Source: Tetracentron sinense
Lineage: Eukaryota > Streptophyta > Magnoliopsida > Trochodendrales > Trochodendraceae
Direction: 5' to 3'
DNA length: 64,000 nucleotides
NCBI GenBank assembly: GCA_015143295.1
Contig: CM026562.1
Span: forward strand, 2,852,001-2,916,000
The translations under genes and the position numbers were made by a program. The notes under the pieces were generated by a model, which was not told the DNA's origin, did no database searches, and worked only from the letters and a program-made list of their open reading frames with translations. Of the stretch, positions 46,123 to 56,173 are shown one piece after another; position 1 is the first letter of the stretch; every line of letters starts with the position of its first letter.

Positions 46123-47692
46123 TGTAACGCTCCAGAATTTTAAATAGTAAAATTATGCGTTTATTGGTCCTTAACTAGGGTTAAATACATGAGTATTTGT
46201 TAAATTAATAAAAAGTGGGTTTTTCTCGGGATTGAAGTGCACTCAGGAAGTCTTAGTATCTTTTCTCGAAAGTCGTACATAGTGTGTCGATCGACTGCCG
46301 GGACACACCCCTATCATATCGGTTCCGTCAGGTATCATTTTACGAGACCGTGGGGTCATTATGTGTGATAAAATTGAGAAAAATGGGAAAGTTCCAAATT
46401 TCTAGAAATTAAGTGGGGCCCAATATCTGTTGGAGATCCTAATAGAAATACGAACGGAGAATATCACCGTGTGCCGATTGGTCGTAAGAATCATTGTATG
46501 TCGTTTCGGTAGTTAATCATCTTAAACGAAGAAATGACAACATGTTTTGTGTTTAAAATCAGGAAATTAGTGGGTTTTACAGTTTTCTGCCAGACTAAAG
46601 TGCAGATGTCGAAAAAAAAAAGGGGTCCAAGACCCTGCATGTGATGGGCGACCGATCGTCGTGGCGATCGATCGTCCCTGACAGAAAAAATTTTCTGAGG
46701 CCATGGTGGGCTTCCCTATGTGCTTGGTGGTCATCCTTGGATGACAAATGATATGTGTTGTATTTTTTTTAGGCAATGGAAATGTCCATTGGCTTGGGGG
46801 CACTCCCTATCGGAGTGGTATACTTGTGGATTTTGGTATATGGGCATGATGCCCAAGTGTGTTGATTATCCAAGCAGGGCTTGGGATAATCAGGGTTGTT
46901 TGTGGTTAGGAAACCTAACCCGTGGTTACATGGGGTTGTGGTTCCTCCTTGTTTAGGTCCAGGATGGCGGTATTGGATGTCATAGGTTCCTTGGGACTGA
47001 TAGACAGGGGATGTCGGTCTGTTTGTCTAGGTCGTCTATGGTTCCTCTTGGACTAGGTCAGGAGTGGCGACATTGGATGTCGTGGTTTCTCTAGGACTGG
47101 TAGTCAAGAGATGTTGGAGTCCTAGGGAGTCAGTGGCTAAGCATCCGATGGTGTATAGTCTGAGAGTTCCTCTCTGGATGGGTTAGAAGAGGGCGGCAAT
47201 TGGGTCTATCGGAGTTACCTTCATGGTGGGACGTCTAGGAGTGGTGGCATTGGATGTAATGGTTCCTCCGTAAGACTACCACTGGATCTGTACTATTATG
47301 TTGTTATTGATGCATGTTCATTCATGAAAAATAGTATGGAAAGACTGTGGTTTTTATTAGGGATCATAGCTCACTGATGCTTTATGTCAACAGATACAGG
47401 AACTGCTGAGCAGTAGGTGTGGATCTTGCACCTTGGACCTTTTTGGATTTGGATAGAGACTACCCGACACGTTAGTGGCACCTATGTTTTGTAAACAGAC
47501 ATAAATGTTTAATACATGTATTTGTTTTGTGGTGATGGCTATTGTGATGACCAGTGATGATTTGCCTCATTGGGAGCAAAATTTGAAAGTTTCCGCAATT
47601 GTCACGGGCAAAGTCTTCCGCTGCATTGGCATGAACAACCGGGCGTGCGTCTCGGAACACGATTCCCTAAGACGCGGGTTCGGAGTGTCACA
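46123..47692 (+). mobile_element. Solo LTR N1 (1570 bp), nested in G2
   Basis: Starts TGTAACGCTCCAGAATTT and ends GGTTCGGAGTGTCACA. A perfect AGAAG duplication flanks it (46118-46122 and 47693-47697). Contains two adjacent CpG palindrome words, GCGACCGATCGTCG and GGCGATCGATCGTCC, at 46648-46678. Family not identified; gypsy-like by its ends. Confidence 0.87.
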
Positions 47693-48517
47693 AGAAGCAT
47701 GTGCATGCCTTATACATATTCATGATAAGACCTTTGTTCGTAATAAATAACATGTCTCATCAACGCATCATAAATAGTGTTTCCGTATTAAGTAACATAA
47801 TCGCGACAACACATGATAAGTGGTATGTTCATGATAGGTGACATGTTCCATCAACGCATGATAAATAACATGTTCTTGTTTTGTAACACATCGCGACAAT
47901 GCATGATGAGTGGTATGTTCGTGATAAGGTGATATATTCTTTCATTGCATGATAAGTAGCATGTCGTGTCTCTAATGCATGATCTTGTGAGACTCGTGAA
48001 TTTGTGGACTTTACTTTTTACCAAGCATGAGAAAATGTGCTTAAGTGTCGTGATTGGTATTCATATCGGTCATTCCTTAGATTCCAATCCTCCGCCAGGA
48101 AACTCCACCAAGGTTCATTATTTGATGGTTAGAGAATTCTCAACCTGAGAAACTTCCTCTAAGTTTTGGCCTACCCGAATGTCAATCATCATACAAGATA
48201 GATAAGGCATAGTTCAACACAATAATCATTAATAATTCCATATTATAATTATACAATTTCCATGACGTAATTGTAACATTAACATCAAAATTTACTTCAA
48301 TTATTCTATCAATTCCACTATTCTCCCATAAGCTCCTCTTCCTCCATAATAATAGCCCATTCTCCACACACATCATTCATAACTTGTAGCCATGTATTCA
48401 ATCCCTTTCTCCATCAATTCTCATCCTCCATTTCACATATCCATAACATTAAACAACATTTTCTAATCCAATAATAGTCAAAACCTATTCAATAAAATTA
48501 CTAACACATGTAGGATC

Positions 48518-50002
48518 TGTTGCCCAAGTATGGGACCCTAGAGGGGGGGGGGGGTGAATAGGGTCTAGACAAATTCAAATTTTCTTCCTAATCTCTTAAG
48601 CAGAATATCAATTAATCTAATTAAAAGGGAATATAATCTAACAATTCTAAAATTAATGCAATATTAAAATAAAGATAACAGAGAGAGAGAAAGCAAACAC
48701 ATGATATGTTTTCGAGGTTCGGCCTTTCCGCTTACGTCCCCGCCTCAAGCAACCCAATTGAGGATTCACCACGATTTACTAATCGCACGATATTCTTTCG
48801 GGTGAAGATCAAACCTTTACACTTTGCAAGAGAACACCCTATTTTGACTTTTCCGAAGCTTCCCACTTCAACAAAAGAATCCGCTGATTCTTGATTTCCA
48901 ATACACAAGATGTATGGAGGTTTTATAATCTCGAAATTGCTCCTTAGATGAGTTGAAAAGATCTCTTTAATGCTCTCTAAAAATCTCCCAAATATTGGAG
49001 TTGACTAGCTCAAGATATAGCTTTTGGGATTTCTAGGGTTTTCTCAATGAATTAATCAATATAGGCTTATGAGTAAATGATTGGAGTTAATACACAGCTC
49101 AAGAGTTGTTTCTAATTTATAAATGTTCTCAATTTATAGCCCATAGAATTTGATGGCCGGTGGAGGTACATTTAATGCAAATATGGCTGTTAAAAACTAG
49201 CCGTTATAAGCATTTATTGCTTGCCGCGAGCAAATCAGTCGACTGGTTTTGACAATCCAATCATCTGGTTTGTTCCAGACCATTTTCAGAAAGCTTACAG
49301 CTAAATCAGTCGAATGGTTTTGTAACCCAGTAAGAACTGGTCGACTGGTTTTGCAAACATAGACTATTTATCATAAAGAGCATGAATCAAGCGACTGGAT
49401 TTGAAAATCCTAAAGAACTAGTCGACTGGTTTTCTGTTTTTACAGAAAACTCCATTTTAACAATCCTAGATGATATGATAGGTCAACTAACTTAATTTTA
49501 TCATAATTTGGATCATTCCACTGGAGTCTAAGCACCTTATAAAGATATGCAATTATGTTCTTAAGGCTCCTATGTTCAATCTAGACTTTTGAGTTTTCAA
49601 CTATCAAACTTTGAGGACTTATTACATTTGTTCAAAGAACTCTCAAAACAGTAAAAAAAAAACCTTGAATCTTCTTGTAGGAGAGTTTTTAATGTCCTTT
49701 AAATTTTGATCTTAATTGACTTCTTTGACTTCATCTTCATGACTAAGTGTGCTTCTTCTTCTTCATGTCATGAGTTTTACTCTTTTGCTTTGAATCTTCA
49801 ACTTGATTGGTTGGCTTGACTTGTGGATCACTTTAAACCTTGATGTCATTTCCATCTTATGGCCTTGGATATTGTGCCAATGCTCTTATACATTGATTTC
49901 TATAAAAATCAATAGAGACATTAGTAACACCATGGTCATTTCATTATTGTGTTATCATCAACATTATTAAGGGTATCTAAAGTTGTAACCTTTAGGCTAA
50001 TA
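48518..50002 (-). mobile_element. Solo LTR of family F (1485 bp), nested in G2
   Basis: On the minus strand it starts TATTAGCCTAAAGGTTACAA and ends CTTGGGCAACA. GGATC flanks both sides (48513-48517 and 50003-50007). The start matches the TGTTAGCC start of the family F LTR at 27842, so the terminal TG has become TA. A TATA box CTATAAATTG (49140-49131) lies about 80 bases downstream of a palindrome array (49222-49440). A C-run at 48542-48552 lies within the ACCCTATTCACCCCC motif. Confidence 0.85.
49222..49440 (-). promoter_or_regulatory. Palindrome array (ACCAGTCGACTGGT-type words) in family F LTR
   Basis: About six words read on the minus strand, such as AAACCAGTCGACTAGTT, AAACCAGTCGACCAGTT and AAACCAGTCGACTGATTT, sit at the same place as the TTCGTCGACGAA words of the family F LTR at 27842. 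Only the GTCGAC core is common to both sets. Confidence 0.6.
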
Positions 50003-50404
50003 GGATCTCCTATTTCATGCTCAATGTCAACAATCCATGCATAAACATGAAAACATATACAAATCTTCATTTTTTTTTTATCTTATTAGAATCATGCAAT
50101 ACCATACTGGAGTTAGAGTGGAAAATATATTAATCTTAAGGATCGTTTCTTTAAATCCAAATCGCTTGCGAGAGGATTTGGAGTGATCTCCAAGCCTAAA
50201 TCTCACTTCTCCAAACAAGATCTTCCATCTCCAAGCAATCTCCCTTGAAAATCTAGCGTTTTCTCTCCTCCTTTGCCAAATTAGGTTTAGAATAGTTAGA
50301 AACGCTAAAACCGTCAAAATAGAAGGTCTATTTATAGTAGTAGGGTTTTAAAAAACCTACAATGTCCATAAAAATCGTGCAAAAGGAAAAAATTCCTATA
50401 TACA

Positions 50405-50590
50405 CAACGTTCGGTCGACCGGCTTGGGAGGTCGGTCGACCGGAGTTGGGAGGCCCTTGTTTCTCAAAAACTCCACCAAGTGGTCAACCAGTTGTGACAT
50501 CTGGTCGACTGGATTGCTTTGGAGCCTACTATTTTGAGTTTTACACCATTTGGTAGACCAGTTTGGACATTCGGTCGATTGGTTTGCTTG
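50405..50590 (-). promoter_or_regulatory. Palindrome array (GGTCGACCG words) in LTR G2
   Basis: Six words including GCCGGTCGACCGAAC, CTCCGGTCGACCGACC, CCAGTCGACCAGATG and AACTGGTTGACCACTTGG lie 70-250 bases upstream of the TATA box CTATAAATAG. The homologous site in G1 holds CGATCGATCGG words. Confidence 0.6.
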
Positions 50591-50979
50591 TTCACCCTAT
50601 TTTTCCAGATTTCTTTCTTTGGTTCTTCGTTTAATTGATTGTTTCTATAATTTAAACACTCATTAATTTTATTTAATATAAAATTCACATCACAAATTAA
50701 TTTGACTAAATTACCTTATTAAATAATGATAATGGAATATAATTAAATCTGGGTCTCTACTGCTATCCCTTTTGTAAGATCGCCTCAAAATCGATATCAC
50801 ACCTATCCTAGAATGCCATTGCTCTTGGAGTGTGTGGTTTGGGTGCCAGCTCTCCCTTCGATTCCCAAGTAATGCAAACATCTCTTTTCCTTCATAGTGG
50901 TACCAATGGTCCCAACACCCTTAGTTCTCGTTTGGCAACATGGATTTGTCCATTCGCTTGTGCACAACTTTGTGGAGCA

Positions 50980-51262
50980 TTTGGAGAATGCGTAATTATT
51001 ATGTCTTCAAAAATTGGAACATCGTAGGTATCGAGTCCGACACCAAAAAAATCATTGATTTCCTGAATGGATTATCCAGCCATATCTACTGGGAGCTCCA
51101 AGCCTTGATTAATTACTGATATCCGGGAGCTCCGAGGGCAACGCAGATTTGCGGATATAAAATATATTAGCCGATCAGAGAATTTAGAAGCTCATACTCA
51201 GGCCCAAAAGGCTCTTTCTGTTAGCATTGAGAGAGTTTTTTCCTCTACTGTTGCTAGTCTCT
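50980..51262 (+). pseudogene. RNase H-like (RVT_3) domain fragment, probably from a LINE
   Basis: Conceptual protein NWNIVGIESDTKKIIDFLNG, then HIYWELQALI to a TGA at 51117. After a one-base shift it continues DIRELRGQRRFADIKYI and HTQAQKALS. This order (I-E-S-D, a W-x-L segment, D-I-R-x-L, then an Asn/His-rich A-H-x-x-A-x-x-A-L end) is that of the RNase H-like domain at the C terminus of plant non-LTR retrotransposons. One frameshift is visible, and no upstream RT was found. A host RNase H-like gene fragment is an alternative. Confidence 0.55.
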
Positions 51263-51770
51263 CCTCTTAGTCCTTGGAAATTATGTGTAATCTAAATGAC
51301 TCTGTTGTTCTTTCTTAGCCCCTTTAATGAATATCTTTCTAACAGAAAAAAGGTCTTCACGCCTTGAGTAATGTCTTCGACATCCCATTTTTTTTTCTAA
51401 TGGTCTACAGACTGTTGCAAAAATTTTTGCTAATCAAGGAATACAATGGCACATCATATTTATCTGAAACTCAATCAAAATATACTAAATCAAATTTCAG
51501 ACTTTTTGGAAATTATTGTATACTAACAAAAAATTGTTCCAGAATTGCTCAATCCAAATAATGCATTTAATCAACACAACTAGATTCAAATCTGATAACA
51601 ATAATGAACCAATCTAATCTAACCTGGAAGTTGTTGTAATATCTTACAATTCAACAATAACTTAGTTGATACGCAAAGTACTATAATATGAAATAAAAGG
51701 TGGAAAGGGGGCTGGCTTCATGATAGTGTCCTTGGTATTAGTAGACATTCAATCTTCCCACCCTTCTGAT
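51263..51770. other. Intergenic DNA, no gene seen
   Basis: A/T-rich. May include the 3' tail of the preceding LINE-like fragment; no poly-A end was fixed. Confidence 0.4.
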
Positions 51771-51775
51771 TGCAT

Positions 51776-51957
51776 AGATAAATTTTAGGGTTATAATACT
51801 TGATTAATTTATTCTTCTCTACTAGAGGTATATTTATATAAGTATACAAGAGTGTAGAGCAAGCAAGCTTTACAGGCAACTAATTACAATGAAGGAAACT
51901 ACTAATTACAGAATTACTAATTATGGAATTAGTATCCATCTAATTGCTATCTTAGCA
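51776..51957 (-). repeat. 3' LTR of copia element 2
   Basis: Minus strand TGCTAAGATAGCAATTAG ... AATTTATCT. Carries an extra 15-base repeat of the GAATTACTAATT type relative to the 5' LTR. Confidence 0.92.
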
Positions 51958-52447
51958 CTCCCCCTCAAGTTGGTGCATAGATGTCGCTTATGCCCAACTT
52001 GTCGAGATGGCTATGGAATGCTTGACTTGACACCACCTTAGTGAGTACGTCCGCAAGCTAATCTTTCAATTGAACATGAGGAACTTCAATGAGCTTTGCT
52101 TCAAACTTCTCCTTAATAAAGTGCCTATCCACCTCAACATGTTTGGTCAGATCATGTTGAACTGGATTGTAGGCAATATCGCATGTTGCCTTGTTATCAC
52201 AGTATAACCTCATTGGACTGACTGACTCGATTCGTAAATCTTGTATTAAATTTCTGATTCACAGTAACTTGCATACTCCTTTAGCCATTCCCTTGTATTC
52301 GGCTTCAGCACTGGATATAGCTATTACTTCCTGTTTTTTACTTTGCCAAGTAACTAGATTCTCTCTTACAAACGTGAAATATCCGGATGTAGAACGTCTG
52401 TCATCTATTGACCCAACCCAATCAGCATCAGTGTAACCTTCAATGTC
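51958..52447 (-). pseudogene. RNase H domain of copia element 2
   Basis: YTDADWVGSIDDRRSTSGY, WQSKKQEVIAISSAEAEYKG and YCDNKATCDIAYNPVQHD give the three acidic catalytic positions. HVEVDRHFIKEK and the LADVLTK end follow. Stops interrupt it near 52440, after KLL and after QLKD, so it is separated from RT by a stop. Confidence 0.88.
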
Positions 52448-53407
52448 CTAATTGTCTCCTTTTGTAAACATAATTCCCTTTCTAGGGGGTGACTTCAAGT
52501 AGCGCAATATACGAACTACAACATTCAAATGTTCTTCACTAGGGGAGTGCATGAATTGACTAACGACACTTAGCGCATAAGCCAAATCGGGTCTAGTATG
52601 TGCAAGATACATCAATCTTCCCACTAGTCTTTGGTAGCGTTCCTTGTTGGCAGGAACTTGATTCGGATGCAAACCTAGTTTCAGATTTTCTTCTATAGGA
52701 GTGTTAATCGGGCTACAAGCTATCATACCAGTTTCCTTCAACAAATCTAAGGCATATTTTCGTTGAGAAAGAAAAATACCTTTCTTTGACCTCGAAACTT
52801 CAATTCCTAGGAAATACTTCAATGGACTAAGATCCTTCATTTCAAACTCATGGGAAATGTGCTCATGTAATGCTTTCTTCTCTTCCAGATTATTCCCAGT
52901 CGCTACCATATCATCAACATACACAATAAGAGCAGTGATCTTTTCTTGATTATGCTTTAAGAAGACAGTGTGATCCGAGTCACTTTGTCTGTATCCGAAT
53001 GCCTTCATAGTATTCATGAACCTTCCAAACCACGCTCTAGGAGATTGTTTCAAGCCATACAGGGACTTCCTCAGCCTACACACCTGTTTGATTTTTTCAG
53101 TCTGCATATTATATCTAGGAGGCAACTCCATATATACTTCTTCTTTGAGATCTCCATGCAGGATCGTGTTCTTCACATCAAACTGGTGCAATGGCCAATC
53201 AAGATTCGCAGTCAGAGATAACAAAATACGAACTGTGTTAATTTTGGCCACTGGTGCGAACGTCTCTGCATAGTCAATTCCATATGTTTGTGTACCCTTT
53301 GGCAACAAGTCTGGCTTTGAATCTTTTGATAGTCCCATCAGCTTTATGTTTAATGGTGTATACTCACCTGCATTCAACATGTTTCTTCCTTTCAGGTAAC
53401 TCAACAA
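52448..53407 (-). pseudogene. Reverse transcriptase of copia element 2
   Basis: A 319-codon uninterrupted piece: YGIDYAETFAPVAKINTVR, FDVKNTILHGDLKEEVYM, SLYGLKQSPRAWFGRF, VYVDDMVATG, KYFLGIEVSRSKKGIFLSQ, then SPINTPIEEN and LVGRLMYLAHTRPDLAYA. The active-site aspartates are in place. The N-terminal half of the fold is in another frame, so the polyprotein is broken, but this domain is the best preserved in the window. Confidence 0.9.
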
Positions 53408-54421
53408 TTTCCCATGTTGATATCTTTTGGAGAGCCTTCATTTCTTCATTCATTGCTTTCTTCCACCTGAGATCACTCAAAGCATCCTGCACACTACTAG
53501 GAATAGATACAACAGATAATTAATTCACAAATGATTCACCATCCTTTGACAGTCTATGGTAAGATACAAAGTTACTCAAGGGATACTTAGCTTTGGAACT
53601 AAGAGCAGGTTCATAGGTTACTCTAGGTATTCCTCTAGTGACTCGATCAGGTAGCAATTTTATGTGGGGTTCAGAACTCACCTGGGGTCAGGAGTGTATT
53701 CGGCTTCGGCTTCAGAGGGCAATTGGTTAAGTGGTACAACTTGATAGTGGATCTCTGGCACTTGTGGTATAGCTTCAGAAACTGATCGATTAGCCGCTCC
53801 TGGACGATCGCTCTGTTTAGCGCAAAAATCTGGATTTTGCTTGAACGATTCAGAATGATTTCGGCTTCTCCACTGAGAGAATCCAAAGTGTCTAGGGGGT
53901 GATTCAGAGTCTATACTTCTTCATTGTTATTCTCCCCCTGAAGTAGAGACTTGGGGTCGGAGTAATACATTTCATCCTCATGAAGAATTAATGTCCAGAG
54001 GAACATATATTTTTCGAGAAAGGGGGTGATAACACCAATAGCCTTTCTAATGTGGGGCGCAGCTAACAAATACACACCGGAGAGCTCAAGGTTCCAATTT
54101 ACTTCGCAAGGGCTTGTGAAGATATACGAATGCTACACACCCAAAAACTTTAGGTGACAAATTCAGCATTGTTGGGGCACTTACAGCTTCATATAAAGTG
54201 TCTAGGGGGGTCTAAAATTGTATGGAACTGGAAGGTATTCAGTTGATGAGGTAGGCCGCAGCGGTGATAACTTCACCCCAATAACTGGTGGGCATGTGAG
54301 CCCCGAACAAGGAAGCACGAAAAACTTTGAGAAGATGACGATTCTTGCGCTCTACAACCCCATTTTGTTGAGGGATGTAGGGGCAAGTTGTCTGATGAGC
54401 AATACCATGCAGTTGCAGATA
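53408..54421 (-). pseudogene. Integrase C-terminal and linker region of copia element 2
   Basis: Broken frames covering the segment between the integrase core and RT, including MNEEMKALQKISTWEIVELP (near 53450) and KHKADGTIKRFKARLVAKGY-type sequence cut by stops. Position and order fit; no long frame survives. Confidence 0.6.
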
Positions 54422-54967
54422 CTATTTCAAGTCCTGATTAACGAATTCTCCACCATTATCAGTGCAAACAACCCGTATATGAGATTGATACTGAGTGACT
54501 ATTGTCTTGTGAAATTTCTGAAAGAGAGAGCTAACTTCACTTTTTGATTTCATTAAACAGATCCAAGTCATGCGAGTACAATAATCAATAAATGAAACAA
54601 ACCAACGTGCACCACTTAGAGAAGAAATCTTTGCTGGACCCCAGACATCAGAATGAATAACCATTAATGGTACTGGACTTTTCTTCATACTAATTGGGTA
54701 GGAAGCACGATGAATTTTAGCTAACTCACAAATGTCACACTTGAAATCAGAAACATTCGACTGAACAAATAACTTTGGAAATAATTTTCTTAAATATCCA
54801 AAAGAAGCATGGCCAAAACACTGATGCCATAACCAAATTTCGGAATTTTGTAGATGCTCTGATTTATCAACTAAGAATGCTAATGCTTGAGCCAATTGAT
54901 TCAAACTTGTCGGCGTTTGATCAAGATGATAGAGCTTTCCCTTTTTAGTACCATAACCAATTGTCAT
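54422..54967 (-). pseudogene. Integrase of copia element 2
   Basis: 181 open codons: LWHQCFGHASFGYLRKL (pre-integrase/zinc His), CDICELAKIHRASYP (zinc Cys pair), HSDVWGPAKISSLSGARW, FIDYCTRMTWICLMKSKSE and VCTDNGGEFVN. The two catalytic Asp residues and the Glu are present. Confidence 0.9.
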
Positions 54968-55129
54968 CCGAGTCTAGATGTCTTTAAAAACACAATGGTT
55001 AGGCCAAAAAATCACAATATAATATAAAGTGCAGGTTATTTGAGTAAGAGACAACAAATTATAGTTGAGGGAGTGAACAACTAAAACAGAGTCCAAAGTC
55101 AAATTCTTATTTAGTGTAATTGAACCTTC

Positions 55130-55318
55130 TCAAATCACAGGAGAGAGAGTACTATTAACCGTTGACACTATAGGTTGTTTGAACGACTTCATAGACCGAA
55201 TATGATTAATATCAAAGGTCATATGATCTGTAGCACCAGAATCAATAATCCATGTACTATTCCTATTAGATGTAGAAACATTAAGAGCCTTACCAGAGCT
55301 ACCTGAAGTAGCAATCAA
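55130..55318 (-). pseudogene. Protease remnant of copia element 2
   Basis: NSTWIIDSGATDHMTFD carries the DSGA-TDHM aspartic protease motif. A stop precedes the integrase. Immediately upstream (higher coordinates) the expected gag zinc knuckle is absent and host-like sequence begins at 55347 on the opposite strand. Confidence 0.85.
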
Positions 55319-55346
55319 ACTAGTTGATTTTTAAATTTTGGTGCAG

Positions 55347-56068
55347 CTTGAAGGGTTTGACGATTTCACTCTTGCATCTTCATGGGAAAGATTCATATCT
55401 GAAATAGAGGTTGTTTGTCGGCTATGGTTAGCTGACGGTTCCAAGAATTTATTGGACAAGGTTGCAGTTCACTCGTGTTCTTCGATGAACTTATATAAGG
55501 TCAAATTTGAATTGAAGTATGGTACGAAAAGCTATTGCATGGAGTATTACTTTGAGATCAATAATGATTGCAGACTAAAAATGGCAATTTATATGATTTG
55601 CAGTTGTCTTTTGCGGTAAGACCCGTGATCTTCTCCAGTTGTAACCGGTTTTTGATAAAACCGGTTACTCCCCTGTGGTCACCACATGTCCCTTTTTATA
55701 CCTCTTAACTATGGTTAAGATTCACTTACTCCTAGGGTTCACCCACCTATATTTTGTTTTTAGAAAAAATATTTAAAATAAATTAACCTTAGGAGTTGGT
55801 AAATTTTAACCACGGTTAACAAATTTTTTAAATATATTTTCAAAAAACCAAGGATAGGTGGATGAACCTTAGGGGTGAGTGAATCTTCACCATAATTAAG
55901 AGGTATCAAAAGAGACTTGTGGCCACCTCAAGGGTGTAACCGGTTTTGGCAAAACCGGTTACAACTGGAGAGGAGTAGGTGCCAAAACTTTTAAGTGCAG
56001 TTGTAATTGCTTTATCAAACTGTGGCAGTATGTGGCCGGCTTTTGTTCCGGTGCATGATCCTTCTCGG
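55347..56068 (+). pseudogene. Captured fragment of a Rab3GAP catalytic-subunit gene
   Basis: Host gene piece inside copia element 2, opposite to its transcription. The frame gives EGFDDFTLASSWERFISEIE, KNLYKVK-like and KSYCMEYYFEI segments, then, after a one-base shift near 55585, LYDLQLSFAV. Beyond the MITE (55633-55972) it resumes VPKLLSAVVIALSNCGSMW and PAFVPVHDPSRK. These match the N terminus of Rab3 GTPase-activating protein catalytic subunits (human RAB3GAP1 has the same DFT-AS-WERFIS and LSSVSIALGN blocks), which regulate Rab GTPases. It starts right after an intron-like TTTTGGTGCAG, suggesting genomic rather than spliced origin. Two pieces, a frameshift and missing ends make it non-functional. 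Confidence 0.8.
55633..55972. mobile_element. Foldback MITE family A, copy 4 (inside the Rab3GAP fragment)
   Basis: Ends CTCCAGTTGTAACCGG and CCGGTTACAACTGGAG. Arms contain GTCACCACATGTCCC, TACCTCTTAACTATGGTTA and CCTAGGGTTCACCCACC with their complements after a T/A-rich loop. Shares the arm order of copies 1-3 but is more diverged and has an extra AACCGGTTTTTGATAAAACC inner palindrome near the ends. Confidence 0.82.
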
Positions 56069-56160
56069 AAAGTAGCAATGGGATGGTGTGGCAGTGGTCT
56101 GGGCAGCAATGAGATGTGCAGCAGTGGTCTATGGGTAGAATGGGCGGCGACAATGGTGTA

Positions 56161-56173
56161 GGCTCTAATACCA
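56161..56173 (-). promoter_or_regulatory. Primer binding site of copia element 2
   Basis: TGGTATTAGAGCC on the minus strand, one mismatch to the initiator-Met tRNA complement, directly adjacent to the 5' LTR edge at 56174. Confidence 0.88.

Larger units (their letters stand above)
45513..50761 (-). mobile_element. Gypsy-type LTR G2, split by two solo LTRs
   Basis: Homologous over its whole length to the reverse complement of G1: the end GGGGTACGACA, the GGCAACTTAAG-type middle, AATCGCTTGCGAGAGGATTT, CTATAAATAG (50337-50328) and the start GTAGAGACCCAGAT. Two solo LTRs are inserted, at 46123 (AGAAG) and 48518 (GGATC); without them G2 is about 2.2 kb. No flanking duplication was found, so G2 may be one LTR of a larger element; the purine-rich AAAAGGGATAGC beside its start would suit a 3' LTR. 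Confidence 0.8.

Noticed and set aside
45513..50761. Calling G2 a solo LTR with target duplication
   Set aside because: The five bases on each side (AACTC and GCTAT) do not match, so it may be one LTR of a larger broken element.
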